Below, in pieces: positions 1 through 9,360 of a stretch of DNA of 64,000 nucleotides (the stretch's first letter is position 1; each line of letters opens with the position of its first letter). Both the position numbers and the translations under genes were made by a program. Under the pieces are notes generated by a model. It was not told the origin of the DNA. It saw only the letters and a list, made by a program, of their open reading frames with translations, and made no database searches. The stretch covers positions 62,001 to 126,000 of the forward strand of contig NZ_MQVV01000017.1 of the NCBI RefSeq assembly GCF_002954355.1, in the 5' to 3' direction. Source of the stretch: Nonlabens tegetincola. GTDB taxonomy: Bacteria; Bacteroidota; Bacteroidia; Flavobacteriales; Flavobacteriaceae.

Positions 1-875
1 AAGCTCTTGCTACGCTAGTTGTAAACAAGCTAAGAGGAGCTCTTAAAATAGCTGCAGTTAAAGCACCAGGTTTTGGTGATCGTCGTAAAGCTATGCTAGA
101 GGACATCGCTATCTTAACAGGTGGAACCGTGATTAGCGAGGAAAGAGGATTTACTCTTGAGAATGCTACCATTGACATGCTAGGAACAGCAGAAAAAGTG
201 GATATTGATAAAGATAACACTACAATCGTTAATGGTAACGGTGATAATGAAGCTATTAAAGCACGTGTAGGTCAAATTAAATCTCAAATCGAGAACACGA
301 CTTCTGACTATGATAAAGAAAAACTTCAAGAACGTCTAGCTAAACTTGCTGGTGGTGTTGCTGTACTTTATGTAGGTGCTGCAAGTGAGGTTGAAATGAA
401 GGAGAAGAAAGATCGCGTTGATGATGCATTACATGCAACAAGAGCAGCTGTTGAAGAAGGTATTGTTGCTGGTGGTGGTGTTGCCCTAGTAAGAGCTAAA
501 TCAGTTCTATCTAAGCTTAAAGGCGCTAATACAGATGAAGAAACTGGTATTTCAATAGTAGCTAGAGCTATAGAGGCTCCATTAAGAACTATCGTTGAAA
601 ATGCCGGTGGTGAAGGTAGCGTTGTAGTTTCTAAGATTCTTGAATCTAAAGGAGCTCAAGGTTATGATGCTAAAAATGATCAATATGTTGATATGCTTAA
701 AGCTGGTATCATTGACCCTAAGAAAGTAACGCGTGTAGCTCTTGAAAATGCTGCATCGGTTAGTGGTATGATTCTTACAACAGAATGTGCTCTAGTAGAA
801 ATTAAAGAAGATGCACCTGCTGGTGGCGCTGGAATGCCAGGTGGAATGCCAGGAGGAATGGGCGGAATGATGTAA
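1..875 (+). CDS. groEL: Chaperonin GroEL, C-terminal part (5' end outside window)
   Basis: The large ring subunit of the GroEL/GroES chaperonin, a cytoplasmic ATP-driven folding cage. The reading frame is already open at base 3 ([20 protein letters not shown]), so the gene begins left of the window and about 290 C-terminal residues are present. Visible family marks are the apical-domain stretch [16 protein letters not shown], the equatorial segments with [13 protein letters not shown] and AGGEGSVVV, and the methionine/glycine tail that ends GGMGGMM. groES is expected upstream, outside the window. A strong hairpin terminator follows directly. Identity is certain; only the start is missing. Confidence 0.98.
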   Translation, partial: ALATLVVNKLRGALKIAAVKAPGFGDRRKAMLEDIAILTGGTVISEERGFTLENATIDMLGTAEKVDIDKDNTTIVNGNGDNEAIKARVGQIKSQIENTTSDYDKEKLQERLAKLAGGVAVLYVGAASEVEMKEKKDRVDDALHATRAAVEEGIVAGGGVALVRAKSVLSKLKGANTDEETGISIVARAIEAPLRTIVENAGGEGSVVVSKILESKGAQGYDAKNDQYVDMLKAGIIDPKKVTRVALENAASVSGMILTTECALVEIKEDAPAGGAGMPGGMPGGMGGMM

Positions 876-898
876 TCATTTCTCCATTTTATTACACA

Positions 899-927
899 AA
901 GCCATCTCTTCTAGAGATGGCTTTTTT
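899..927 (+). terminator. Rho-independent terminator of groEL
   Basis: GCCATCTC and GAGATGGC form a stem with a short TTCTA loop, followed by a run of T. It sits 24 bases after the groEL stop codon and ends transcription before the next gene's promoter. Confidence 0.9.
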
Positions 928-941
928 TGTTTTGGCTAACT

Positions 942-949
942 TATCTTTG
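942..949 (+). promoter_or_regulatory. -7 promoter box TATCTTTG for the M28 peptidase gene
   Basis: Exact match to the Bacteroidota -7 consensus TAnnTTTG. The initiation site predicted about five bases after the box falls at the ATG at 954, so the transcript would be leaderless or nearly so. This also argues against the in-frame start at 927. Confidence 0.6.
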
Positions 950-953
950 TGAT

Positions 954-2306
954 ATGCGTATTTTATTTCTCTTATTCTTAATAAGCTCTGGGATTTCCTT
1001 ATCACAAAATGTTCAACACATCATTGATCAAGTTGATACCAATAGAATTACTACCCGACTTCAAGAATTTGCAGGTGAAGTACCTACAACGGTAAATGGT
1101 AATGCGCAAATCATAATTAATCGCGAGAGCAATCAAAACGATATTGCAAAAGACTATCTTGTTGAAAGATTGAATGCCTTGCCCAACCTGAATGTTACTA
1201 CTATAAATTACAGCACTAGAGGAACTAACATCATAGCAACGCAAACTGGTCTTACTAATCCCAACGACATTTACATAATATGCGCTCATTATGATACAGT
1301 TACTAACTACTGTGTAGACGATAATGCTACTGGAACTATCGCTGTTTTAGAAATCGCAGAATTATTAAGCCAGCAGTGCGCGGATAACACGATTGTATAT
1401 GCATTTTGGGATGAGGAGGAACAAGGTTTAATAGGAGCACGTAATTATGCACAAGCAGCAAGAGCCAGAAATGATAATATAAAAGCAGTACTCAATCTAG
1501 ATATGATAGGATACGATGGTGATGGTGATAATGATTTTGATATTGACGTGAGAGATGTCGCTAACAGCCTAGCTATGAAAGATGATATCATACAAATGTT
1601 AAATCAATATGGAACAAATTGGAATTTAAACGCCAATGTCATTAATCCAGGAACACCTTTGAGCGATCACAAGGTATTTTGGGATGAAAATTATACTGCC
1701 TTACTAATCGGTGAAGCATGGTCTATGAACGATCAAAACAATCAATACCATACCACTAGAGATAGATTTAATAATCTAGATTTGTCTTACTGCACCGACA
1801 TTATAAAACTATGTACCGCTTATATGGCCACAAAAGCAGGACTTAATTACATAGACTCAAGTATTCAAAACACAGGTTCATCACTTACTGTTACTAATGA
1901 TCCTACAGCAACTTATAGGTGGATTGATTGTTCCACAAATTTATCAATTTCGGGTGCTACCAGTCACTCCTATACTCCTACCACAGATGGTATTTATAAA
2001 GTTAGTATTACGAAGTCAGGCTGTACGGAAGAAAGTGACTGCATTAATTTCACAACGTTATCACAGAATAGTTTAAAAACGCCCATTCAAGTAAGCTATA
2101 ACCAAGCAACCAAAGATTTATTAGTAACCAACTCCACAAAAGCTGAAATCCAATTGCGATTGTATCATGTAAATGGTCAATTTGCTCAAGAATGGATTAC
2201 AGAAAAGGCTCAAGAGAATATTAACCTAAAAAATTATTCGGCAGGGATTTATATTCTACAATATTTCGTTGAAGGACAAAGGCATATGTTAAAGATTCAG
2301 ATATAA
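954..2306 (+). CDS. Secreted M28-family zinc aminopeptidase with C-terminal type IX sorting domain
   Basis: An exported metallopeptidase. The chosen start at 954 gives a clean signal peptide (MRILFLLFLISSGISLSQ); an upstream ATG at 927 would add nine residues unlike a signal peptide and lies before the -7 box. The M28 metal-ligand series is visible in order: AHYD, DDNATG, the Glu pair in WDEEEQG, LDMIGYD and SDH. After the catalytic domain comes a small beta-rich segment (SHSYTPTTDGIYKVSITKSG) and a final ~75 residues (NSLKTPIQVSYN to MLKIQI) typical of Por secretion/type IX C-terminal sorting domains. It therefore probably crosses the outer membrane by the type IX system. Substrate unknown. 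Family assignment is firm; sorting domain likely. Confidence 0.9.
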   Translation: MRILFLLFLISSGISLSQNVQHIIDQVDTNRITTRLQEFAGEVPTTVNGNAQIIINRESNQNDIAKDYLVERLNALPNLNVTTINYSTRGTNIIATQTGLTNPNDIYIICAHYDTVTNYCVDDNATGTIAVLEIAELLSQQCADNTIVYAFWDEEEQGLIGARNYAQAARARNDNIKAVLNLDMIGYDGDGDNDFDIDVRDVANSLAMKDDIIQMLNQYGTNWNLNANVINPGTPLSDHKVFWDENYTALLIGEAWSMNDQNNQYHTTRDRFNNLDLSYCTDIIKLCTAYMATKAGLNYIDSSIQNTGSSLTVTNDPTATYRWIDCSTNLSISGATSHSYTPTTDGIYKVSITKSGCTEESDCINFTTLSQNSLKTPIQVSYNQATKDLLVTNSTKAEIQLRLYHVNGQFAQEWITEKAQENINLKNYSAGIYILQYFVEGQRHMLKIQI

Positions 2307-2307
2307 A

Positions 2308-2344
2308 AAAACACCCTGAAAATGATTGCATTTTCAGGGTGTTT
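2308..2344. terminator. Bidirectional terminator between convergent genes
   Basis: A long stem AACACCCTGAAAATG / CATTTTCAGGGTGTT with a four-base loop, A-rich on the left and T-rich on the right, lies between the peptidase gene and the convergent SDR gene and can serve both. Confidence 0.85.
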
Positions 2345-2362
2345 AAATCAATTATCGAGATA

Positions 2363-2995
2363 TTATTGTTGTACTGGTTCTAACGCATCTGCGATTAATG
2401 TTTCCCCTTTAATTATTTCAAAAGTTTCTTTATTTGCTACATCATCGTGTAATGCTTTTACTAAGACCTTTGCTACATCAGCTCTTGGTATTTCTCCATG
2501 CTTATTTAACTTGGATTGCAATTCTATTTTATTGTTAGAATTATCATCGGTTAATGAGCCTGGTCTCACTATTGAGTAATTTAAATTTGAATTTTTTAAA
2601 TAATTATCTGCGGCTTGTTTAGCTTTTAGATACTCTTGTAAATCTGAAGCCTGCTCTGGGTTGTCTGCTCCCATAGAACTTAGCATCACAAATTTCTTGA
2701 CCGTTGCATTTTGACTTTCGTCAATTAATTTAATCGCGCCATTTTTATCAACTTCTTCAACATTCTTTCCTTTTGATCCTGCTGCAAAAATCACCTTATC
2801 TATGTTGTTTGTAGTATGACTTAAATCATTAGTTAAATCACCCAAAACAGTTTCAATCCCGTTAGTTTTAAACTGATCTACCTGTTCAGGCTTGCGCACC
2901 ATTGCTACTGGTTCAAAATATTGATCGTTTTTTAATAATTCAATAACTTGTTTTCCTGTGGTACCTGTTGCACCTGCTACTAATATTCTTTCCAT
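2363..2995 (-). CDS. Atypical short-chain dehydrogenase (NAD(P)-binding, YwnB/YhfK-like)
   Basis: A 210-residue Rossmann-fold protein. The N-terminus MERILVAGATGTTGKQVIELL holds the glycine-rich dinucleotide motif GxTGxxG. DLTND, IFAAGSKG and FVMLSSMGADNP mark the following strands, and YLKAKQAADNYLKNSNLNYSIVRPGSLTD is typical of the atypical SDR group in which the catalytic Tyr is altered. Such proteins are often called NAD(P)H-binding or nucleotide-sugar-epimerase-like; no substrate can be deduced. It is transcribed in the same direction as uvrA but a hairpin separates the two, so it is probably a separate unit. Confidence 0.85.
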   Translation of the reverse strand: MERILVAGATGTTGKQVIELLKNDQYFEPVAMVRKPEQVDQFKTNGIETVLGDLTNDLSHTTNNIDKVIFAAGSKGKNVEEVDKNGAIKLIDESQNATVKKFVMLSSMGADNPEQASDLQEYLKAKQAADNYLKNSNLNYSIVRPGSLTDDNSNNKIELQSKLNKHGEIPRADVAKVLVKALHDDVANKETFEIIKGETLIADALEPVQQ

Positions 2996-3010
2996 GTCAT
3001 GAAATTAACC

Positions 3011-3039
3011 ACAAAAGCCCTTTAAACAAGGGCTTTTAA
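3011..3039 (-). terminator. Hairpin after uvrA
   Basis: AAAAGCCC and GGGCTTTT pair around a short loop between the uvrA stop and the SDR start. On the minus strand the stem is followed by T-rich sequence, consistent with a uvrA terminator. Confidence 0.55.
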
Positions 3040-3111
3040 GACTACTTAACTAGAGTTTATAATCTAGCTAAGAAGTTAGTCATAAATTAACAAAAGGATC
3101 TCTTAAAAGAG

Positions 3112-5952
3112 TTATAACTCCTTTTTTAAGAATCTAGCTGTATGGCTGGTTTTGTGTTTTGATACTTGTTCAGGAGTACCCTTTGCAACTACTTCTCCAC
3201 CACCACGACCACCTTCTGGACCTATATCTATAAGGTGATCTGCGATTTTAATGACATCCATATTATGTTCAATAATAAGTACTGTATTTCCTTTATCCAC
3301 CAACTTATTCAGCACATCCATGAGTACTCTTATATCCTCAAAATGTAATCCTGTAGTAGGTTCATCTAAAATGTAAAAGGTATTACCGGTGTCTCTTTTT
3401 GATAATTCGGTAGCCAGTTTTATTCGTTGTGCCTCACCACCAGATAATGTCGTAGATTGTTGTCCCAATGTTATATAACCTAACCCAACATCTTTAATTG
3501 TTTTTAACTTACGATATATTTTTGGAATAGATTCAAAGAAATCTGTTGCCTCATTTATTGTCATCTCAAGTACATCGCTTATAGATTTTCCTTTATAGCG
3601 TATTTCAAGAGTTTCTCTGTTAAATCGTTTTCCGTTGCAGGTCTCACAGTTCACATAAACATCTGGTAAAAAGTTCATTTCTATTACTCGTAATCCACCA
3701 CCTTTACAGGTCTCACATCGTCCACCAGCAACATTAAAACTAAAACGACCTGGTTTGTAACCTCTTATTTGCGCTTCTGGAGTCTTGGCAAATAGCGATC
3801 TTATTTCATCAAAGGTTTTAGTATAAGTAGCTGGATTAGATCGCGGCGTTCTACCAATTGGACTTTGATTGATATCTATGACCTTATCAATGTGTTCAAG
3901 TCCTTTGATACTTTTATAAGGCATTGGCACTTTAACACCATTGAAAAAATGTGCGTTTAAAATCGGATACAAAGTTTCATTAATCAAAGTAGATTTTCCA
4001 CTTCCAGAAACTCCCGTCACTACGATCATTTTGCCTAATGGAAAGTCAACTGAAATATTTTTAAGGTTATTACCTGTACAACCTTTCAATACCAATTTTT
4101 CACCAGTTCCTTTACGACGCGTTTTGGGTATTTCAATTTCTTTGGTACCGCTTAAATATTGTGCAGTAAGTGTATCGTGTTTAAGAATATCTTTTGGACT
4201 GCCTTGACTAATTATTGATCCACCGTATTTTCCAGCTCTAGGACCTATGTCTATTACATGATCGGCACGTTCAATCATATCTTTATCATGCTCCACGACT
4301 ATCACGCTGTTACCAGTATCTCGTAGTGATTCTAAGGAATTGATTAATTTTTCATTATCTCGCTGATGTAAACCTATACTAGGCTCGTCTAGAATGTATA
4401 AAACACCTACTAATTGTGAACCTATTTGCGTCGCTAGTCGTATGCGTTGTGCCTCGCCTCCTGATAATGTTTTTGCGCTCCTGTTTAAGCTTAAATAGTC
4501 TAGCCCAACGTCGAGTAAAAATTGTAATCTTTCTTTAATTTCTTTAAGTAATTCAGTGGCTATTTGTTTTTGCTTTCGCGAAAGCGAACTCTCTAAATCA
4601 TCAAACCAATCTACTAGTAATGCGATATCCATGTTTGCCAGATCGGCAATGGATTTTTCATTTACTCTAAAGTAAAGCGACTCTTTTCTTAAACGTGTTC
4701 CTTCACAGGTAGGACAGGTTACTTTATCCATAAAACCTTTGGCCCATCGTTGTAAACCAGCACTATCGTTATTGTTATAAGTTGCTTCTATAAAATTAGC
4801 AAGACCTTCAAAATCAATCTTGTATTTACGAGAAACTCCAAGTGTTTTTGAATTTACTTCAAGACTTTCATTGCCGCCATACAGGATCATTTGTACAGCC
4901 TCCTTGGGTAGTTTCTCAATAGGATCAGTAAGTTTAAAGTCAAACTTTTTAGCAATAAGTTCAAGTTGTTTAAATATCCAATTCTTCTTATTGTCTGGAT
5001 AAGGAGCTAGTCCACCTTTTGAAATACTTAGACTAGGATTGGGAATAATTTTTTCTTCATTAACCTTATACAGGGTTCCTATACCGTTACAGGTAGGACA
5101 AGCTCCCTTAGGCGAATTAAAAGAGAAGTTATTGGGTTCTGGCTCTGGATATGAGATACCAGTTTCTGGACACATGAGAGATCTAGAAAAAAAACGTCCT
5201 TCCTTATCTCCATGAGCCACTACCATAGTAATGTCGTTTCCATGGTACATAGCTGTGCGTATAGCCTCATCTAGTCGTTTAATATCCTGTTCTGTATCAT
5301 CTACTTGAATGCGGTCTATTACAATTTCAATATCATGAGTTTTGTAACGATCTAGTTTCATTCCTTTGGTTATGTCCACGATTTCACCATCGGTGCGCAC
5401 CTTTACAAATCCTTGTTTTGCAATTTGTTCAAATAATTCCCTGTAGTGACCTTTTCGAGCTCGCACAACTGGTGCGAGGATGTTGATACGTTTGTCCTTA
5501 TAATCCTTAATAATTAAATCCCTGATTTGTTCATCGCTATAACTAACCATTTTTTTACCGGTGTTATAGGAATAAGCATCACTCGCCCTAGCATAGAGCA
5601 AGCGTAAGAAATCGTAAATTTCGGTAATCGTTCCTACTGTACTTCGTGGGCTTTTTGAAGTCGTCTTTTGTTCGATGGCTATGACTGGTGATAGACCATC
5701 AATTTTATCCACATCTGGTCGTTCTAATCCTCCTAAAAATTGCCTGGCATAGGCACTGAATGTTTCAATATAACGTCTTTGACCTTCGGCATAGATGGTG
5801 TCAAATGCAAGGGAAGATTTTCCAGAACCTGATAATCCTGTAATAACTACTAGTTTTTCTCTAGGAATGTTAACATCAATGTTTTTTAAATTGTGAACTC
5901 GAGCTCCTTTTACTTCAATAATCTCGTCTGAATATCCCATAATTTTAGTCAA
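3112..5952 (-). CDS. uvrA: Excinuclease ABC subunit A
   Basis: Damage-recognition ATPase of nucleotide excision repair; dimerises and loads UvrB on DNA. Full-length at 946 residues. First P-loop GLSGSGKSS near residues 39-47, second GVSGSGKST in the C-terminal half, two LSGGEAQRI signatures and two Walker B motifs (YILDEPSIGL, YILDEPTTGL). Zinc-binding pairs CPTCEGT and CETCKGG/CETCNGK are intact. The first zinc finger has CPETG in place of CxxC, apparently normal for this phylum. Translation may start at the internal ATG at 5940 (MGYSDEIIEVKG), which fits the family better. A copy of the iterated palindrome encodes LSRK at 4572-4585, in the linker where E. coli UvrA also has a Lys/Arg-rich stretch. 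Confidence 0.98.
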   Translation of the reverse strand: MTKIMGYSDEIIEVKGARVHNLKNIDVNIPREKLVVITGLSGSGKSSLAFDTIYAEGQRRYIETFSAYARQFLGGLERPDVDKIDGLSPVIAIEQKTTSKSPRSTVGTITEIYDFLRLLYARASDAYSYNTGKKMVSYSDEQIRDLIIKDYKDKRINILAPVVRARKGHYRELFEQIAKQGFVKVRTDGEIVDITKGMKLDRYKTHDIEIVIDRIQVDDTEQDIKRLDEAIRTAMYHGNDITMVVAHGDKEGRFFSRSLMCPETGISYPEPEPNNFSFNSPKGACPTCNGIGTLYKVNEEKIIPNPSLSISKGGLAPYPDNKKNWIFKQLELIAKKFDFKLTDPIEKLPKEAVQMILYGGNESLEVNSKTLGVSRKYKIDFEGLANFIEATYNNNDSAGLQRWAKGFMDKVTCPTCEGTRLRKESLYFRVNEKSIADLANMDIALLVDWFDDLESSLSRKQKQIATELLKEIKERLQFLLDVGLDYLSLNRSAKTLSGGEAQRIRLATQIGSQLVGVLYILDEPSIGLHQRDNEKLINSLESLRDTGNSVIVVEHDKDMIERADHVIDIGPRAGKYGGSIISQGSPKDILKHDTLTAQYLSGTKEIEIPKTRRKGTGEKLVLKGCTGNNLKNISVDFPLGKMIVVTGVSGSGKSTLINETLYPILNAHFFNGVKVPMPYKSIKGLEHIDKVIDINQSPIGRTPRSNPATYTKTFDEIRSLFAKTPEAQIRGYKPGRFSFNVAGGRCETCKGGGLRVIEMNFLPDVYVNCETCNGKRFNRETLEIRYKGKSISDVLEMTINEATDFFESIPKIYRKLKTIKDVGLGYITLGQQSTTLSGGEAQRIKLATELSKRDTGNTFYILDEPTTGLHFEDIRVLMDVLNKLVDKGNTVLIIEHNMDVIKIADHLIDIGPEGGRGGGEVVAKGTPEQVSKHKTSHTARFLKKEL
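4572..4585. repeat. Iterated palindrome copy 1 (GCTTTCGCGAAAGC), inside uvrA
   Basis: Perfect 14-bp core, read in the gene as LSRK. One of 15 copies in the window. Confidence 0.95.
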
Positions 5953-6188
5953 TCTCGCGAAGTTACCTAAACCGCTCTAAAATTTATTTCAAACTAAGTT
6001 TAAATCTTGTTAAGTCTTTGCCTCTATTCTTATTACATCTAGTAAACATAAGTGAAAAAACTTGACATTTATCACAAATCGCTCGATTAACTGTAGGCGT
6101 TCATCCTAATAATAATAGGCTTTATCTAAAAAAATATAGTTTTAAAACTAAAGTAAATTTTACTTTTAATTTTATCAAAAATTCCCCT

Positions 6189-6650
6189 ATGACCTACCAC
6201 GGTAAAAATGATTTTCCAGTTTATTTGTATACCATTTTACGTATTGGTTTAGGACTGTATCTTCTTTTTCATGCCCTAGATCATATTATTCATTTCAACC
6301 AGTATCTTAAAGACACAGAAGCATATTTAGGTGAAGACTCTATGAGTACCGTGCTGCAATTATTTATCCCGATTGTTCCTATGATTGAGTTTTTTATTGC
6401 CCTTATGATTACCATGGGACTTTATACTCGTAGTAGTTTAATAGGCGCGATTGCGACAGGAATTATTTTTATAATTACATTCTTCCTTTTTGAAGATTAT
6501 GACGCTGGCATTGTTCTTCTTTATTCTCTCGCGGTTAAAACGTTGTTGCTGTTCACTGTTAAATACAATCGAATATCGGCCGATTATAGAAACATCCAAA
6601 TCGCCGAAAAAGAAATGAATGAATTATTAAGGATTAAGGAACAACTTTAA
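6189..6650 (+). CDS. DoxX-like four-helix membrane protein
   Basis: A 153-residue integral membrane protein. Four hydrophobic segments are visible: ILRIGLGLYLLFHALDHI, LFIPIVPMIEFFIALMITMG, LIGAIATGIIFIITFFLF and IVLLYSLAVKTLLLFTV, with short polar loops and a charged C-terminal tail. Size, helix number and the FHALDH region near the N-terminus resemble the DoxX/MauE-like group; a function cannot be assigned. Its last 17 bases overlap the end of the convergent neighbour, an arrangement without room for a separate terminator. Confidence 0.7.
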   Translation: MTYHGKNDFPVYLYTILRIGLGLYLLFHALDHIIHFNQYLKDTEAYLGEDSMSTVLQLFIPIVPMIEFFIALMITMGLYTRSSLIGAIATGIIFIITFFLFEDYDAGIVLLYSLAVKTLLLFTVKYNRISADYRNIQIAEKEMNELLRIKEQL

Positions 6651-7341
6651 CCTGAGTTATAGGTATTTCAATACCGTAGAGACTACGCTTTCGCGAAAGC
6701 GGAAAACCACCATCTGTCATTTCCCAGTCTTGCCATGTAGCTCTTATTCCATCTAGAGGTATAATACTTACCCACATTTTAAATGCTACTGGTTGGTAAT
6801 TTTCATCCAATTCCCAGAGATAAGCATCGCCTGGCGTTGATCCTCCACTAGTATATTGTACTAATAATTGTTCTTTATCATCAACTTGTACGACAGAGCG
6901 CTTTACACCAGCATCAAATAGTTTATGAGGCGCTACCATCCAAAAGCTATCGTTATTAAAGTTTTTTTCAGCATAGGCTATAGCTTCTTCTCTTTCCTTT
7001 CCTTCTAGTTTTACTTCGTTTTTAAATGCAAAGCTACTTTGCGGATACCTGGTTTGATACGCAACCCTATAATCATCCCAATAAACATCAACTAGGTTTT
7101 GCTGTAACTTCCATCGATATCTATTAACTCCTCTAAAGGTCCAATGTAATTCACTAGCTTGAGTAAATTCTTTGTGATTAATTGCATCCAGCATTTTCAT
7201 GGCCAATTCATCGGCAGGTTTTCCTGTGGTTCCTTCTGGCACCTGTTCATTAAACGTAAGTTTCAATACTATAAAAACAATAAGTAATAATGCAACAACA
7301 CCTATAAAACCTTTCAATAAAAACTTCAATATTTTTTTCAT
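6634..7341 (-). CDS. Membrane-anchored protein of unknown function
   Basis: A 235-residue protein that I do not recognise. It has one N-terminal membrane segment (FIGVVALLLIVFIVLKL) after a Lys-rich start, so most of the chain is probably periplasmic. The soluble part is rich in Trp and Tyr (WTFRGVNRYRWKL, VDVYWDDYRVAY, WVSIIPLDGIRATWQDWEM). The iterated palindrome encodes PLSRKR near the C-terminus at 6686-6701. Divergent from the 7396 gene; a -7 box (TAATTTTG on the minus strand, 7370-7377) lies 29 bases upstream of its start. Convergent and overlapping with the DoxX-like gene. Confidence 0.7.
   Translation of the reverse strand: MKKILKFLLKGFIGVVALLLIVFIVLKLTFNEQVPEGTTGKPADELAMKMLDAINHKEFTQASELHWTFRGVNRYRWKLQQNLVDVYWDDYRVAYQTRYPQSSFAFKNEVKLEGKEREEAIAYAEKNFNNDSFWMVAPHKLFDAGVKRSVVQVDDKEQLLVQYTSGGSTPGDAYLWELDENYQPVAFKMWVSIIPLDGIRATWQDWEMTDGGFPLSRKRSLYGIEIPITQVKVVP
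6686..6701. repeat. Iterated palindrome copy 2, inside the 6634-7341 gene
   Basis: Perfect 16-bp palindrome CGCTTTCGCGAAAGCG, read as LSRKR in the host gene. Confidence 0.95.
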
Positions 7342-7369
7342 AGTACTTATTTTTTGCGCAATTTACAGG

Positions 7370-7377
7370 CAAAATTA
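7370..7377 (-). promoter_or_regulatory. -7 box TAATTTTG for the 7341 minus-strand gene
   Basis: Exact TAnnTTTG match on the minus strand, giving a predicted leader of about 23 bases before the start codon at 7341. Confidence 0.5.
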
Positions 7378-7395
7378 AACGTATATCTTTTACTT

Positions 7396-7920
7396 ATGAA
7401 ATTATTAGGAATAGGCTCTAGAATTGAACATGATGAATTAGGTTTTGGTGTGGTAACCAATGTTACTTCAAAACATTATTGGGTAAGCTTTCAAAAGTCT
7501 GGAATTGAAACTATTGATATAGATGATAATTTTGATGTCATCGAAGCCTGTGAAGATGATGTTGATACAGTTAGTTTTTATGAAGTTGAAAAATCACTAA
7601 GATATATTCTTGAACGTTACAGCGATACCAGTCAAATTGTACCGCTAGCCGATAAATTTAAAGGTGGTAAACTTATCCTAGAACCTAAAGATACTGATCT
7701 ACAATCTAAGGAAATTCCTATTGACAAATTCTGGCACAAAATTGTGATGTTAAGAGATAGACTGCGTGTTATGGAACAAAAGATTAATAGTTCAAAAGAA
7801 TTAGAGGATCAACTTAAAATAGACCTACAGCAATATATTACTCGTATTTACGGTAGTCTTACTACATTCAATGTATTGTTTGCTAGTAAAGACCAGCAAT
7901 TTAAAGGAACTGGTAAATAA
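7396..7920 (+). CDS. Conserved hypothetical protein upstream of prmC
   Basis: A 174-residue soluble protein counted from the ATG at 7396 (MKLLGIGSRIEHDELGFGVV). An in-frame ATG at 7354 would add MRNLQAKLNVYLLL, but that lies upstream of a -7-like TATCTTTT at 7384-7391, so the shorter, almost leaderless form is preferred. The first ~55 residues look like a small beta domain (GSRIEHDELGFGVVTNVTSKHYWVSF, similar in style to the tails of UvrD/PcrA helicases), followed by helices with Arg-rich WHKIVMLRDRLRVMEQKI. It ends seven bases before prmC, so the two are co-transcribed. Function unknown. Confidence 0.75.
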   Translation: MKLLGIGSRIEHDELGFGVVTNVTSKHYWVSFQKSGIETIDIDDNFDVIEACEDDVDTVSFYEVEKSLRYILERYSDTSQIVPLADKFKGGKLILEPKDTDLQSKEIPIDKFWHKIVMLRDRLRVMEQKINSSKELEDQLKIDLQQYITRIYGSLTTFNVLFASKDQQFKGTGK

Positions 7921-7927
7921 GGATACC

Positions 7928-8773
7928 ATGAACCTACAAGAGGTAAAAAACGAATTTAGAATTGCATTGTCAAATAATTATCCTGACTTTGAAATTGATT
8001 CCATTTTTAAAATATGTTGTGAGGATTTATTAGATTTTTCTCGATCTGATATTTTACTAAAATCACAAGAGCCATTGACCAAAAATCAAGAAGGCACTTT
8101 AATTACAGCGCTTGAAAAGCTAAAGCAAGATATTCCTGTTCAATATATTACTGGTGTAGCACATTTCTATGGCAGGCAGTTTAAGGTAACTGAAAACACT
8201 TTAATTCCAAGACCAGAAACTGAAGAGCTCGTACAGCTCATCGTGAGTGATGTAAATAACGAGTCTTCTTTAAAAATTATAGATATAGGCACTGGAACGG
8301 GTTGTATAGGTATAAGTCTTAAAAAAGAACTGATCTCAAGTGATGTCACCTTATTGGATGTTTCTAAGGAAGCATTATCAATCGCAAAAGAAAATGCCAC
8401 CAACTTAAAAGCTCAGGTACATTTTATAGAACAATCTATTTTAACCACTACGGATTTACCTGACAAATTTGATGTCATCGTAAGTAATCCACCCTATGTG
8501 CGGAATGTTGAGAAACAGGAAATCCATAATAATGTATTATTACATGAACCTCATCTTGCATTGTTTGTGGAAAATGAAAATCCGTTACTTTTCTATAGAA
8601 AAATCTTAGAACTTGCCCTTCATGGACTTACAGAAAAAGGTCGCGTTTATTTTGAAATTAATCAATATCTTTCAAATGAAATGAATGAACTAGCTAGTTC
8701 ACTAGGGTTTGATTCAAAGATGATCAAAGATTATAATGGGAATTGGCGTATGATGATATGCTGGAAAAAATAA
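7928..8773 (+). CDS. prmC: Release factor glutamine N5-methyltransferase
   Basis: SAM-dependent enzyme (HemK family) that methylates the glutamine in the GGQ motif of peptide-chain release factors. Start chosen at 7928 (MNLQEVKNEF), giving 281 residues, the usual length; an earlier start at 7871 would overlap the upstream gene by 50 bases. The N-terminal helical domain ends in PVQYITGVAHFYG; the Rossmann domain begins TLIPRPETEELV, with the SAM-binding GTGTGCIGI near residue 122 and the catalytic NPPY at residues 187-190. It directly follows the 7396 gene. Confidence 0.96.
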   Translation: MNLQEVKNEFRIALSNNYPDFEIDSIFKICCEDLLDFSRSDILLKSQEPLTKNQEGTLITALEKLKQDIPVQYITGVAHFYGRQFKVTENTLIPRPETEELVQLIVSDVNNESSLKIIDIGTGTGCIGISLKKELISSDVTLLDVSKEALSIAKENATNLKAQVHFIEQSILTTTDLPDKFDVIVSNPPYVRNVEKQEIHNNVLLHEPHLALFVENENPLLFYRKILELALHGLTEKGRVYFEINQYLSNEMNELASSLGFDSKMIKDYNGNWRMMICWKK

Positions 8774-8794
8774 ATTCAATTTCAATAGTAGTCC

Positions 8795-9277
8795 CTATTG
8801 ACTCTGGTAGTATTCTTTTTTCAATAATAAACCAGCCTTTTCATCAAATTTTTTATTGAAAACAAACATGTCCCAAAACCATACTCGCTGAGTGATTTGT
8901 AGGGTAAATTCCTTTTCAGTAACCTCATTGTTCCTTATTTCATCAAACTTAAATTGATAATAATCTGGCATATATACAGGCACTTGGCCTAAGGTAATCA
9001 TGGATAAAGTCAAGGGTTGACCGCATACTGGAGTTCTCTTAAGTGGATACAATTTTAGAACCACATTAGCTTCAGTACTATCTGACACTACATTAAAAAG
9101 TCCTGAGGCCTTTATTATTTTTAGCTCCTGCTTCAATGAGTCGCCCAATACAAAAGCGTCAATAGTTGTAATTTCCTTCCCGTATTCTTCATAATGAGTA
9201 GGAAACACGCGATAACTATAACACGAATAACAACTCCAAAGCAGGGATACAACAAATAAGAATTTCAATAATCTCAT
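8795..9277 (-). CDS. Small lipoprotein of unknown function
   Basis: A 160-residue protein with a lipoprotein-type signal peptide; a plausible lipobox is LLWSC or the following YSCYS, with Cys at residue 16 or 19. The mature part contains a mixed alpha/beta pattern (TIDAFVLGDSLKQELKIIKASGLFNVVSDSTEANVVLKLYPLKRT) that recalls lipoprotein domains that measure or bind partners in the outer membrane, but I do not recognise the family. It converges on prmC with a 21-base gap and is read separately from the ZIP gene, 83 bases upstream. Confidence 0.7.
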   Translation of the reverse strand: MRLLKFLFVVSLLWSCYSCYSYRVFPTHYEEYGKEITTIDAFVLGDSLKQELKIIKASGLFNVVSDSTEANVVLKLYPLKRTPVCGQPLTLSMITLGQVPVYMPDYYQFKFDEIRNNEVTEKEFTLQITQRVWFWDMFVFNKKFDEKAGLLLKKEYYQSQ

Positions 9278-9360
9278 GACTCAAAATGGTTTTCGTTACA
9301 GTAGAACAACACTGTTCGCGAGTGATGTGACAATAAAAATACAGTTTTCAGTTCTATTGA

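Noticed and set aside
826-872. Short GGM repeats at the end of groEL
   Set aside because: The usual Gly/Met-rich C-terminal tail of GroEL, not a repeat element.
5097-5177. Loss of one Cys in the first zinc finger of UvrA
   Set aside because: CPETGISY in place of CxxC appears normal for UvrA in this phylum and the other zinc sites are intact, so it is not a defect.
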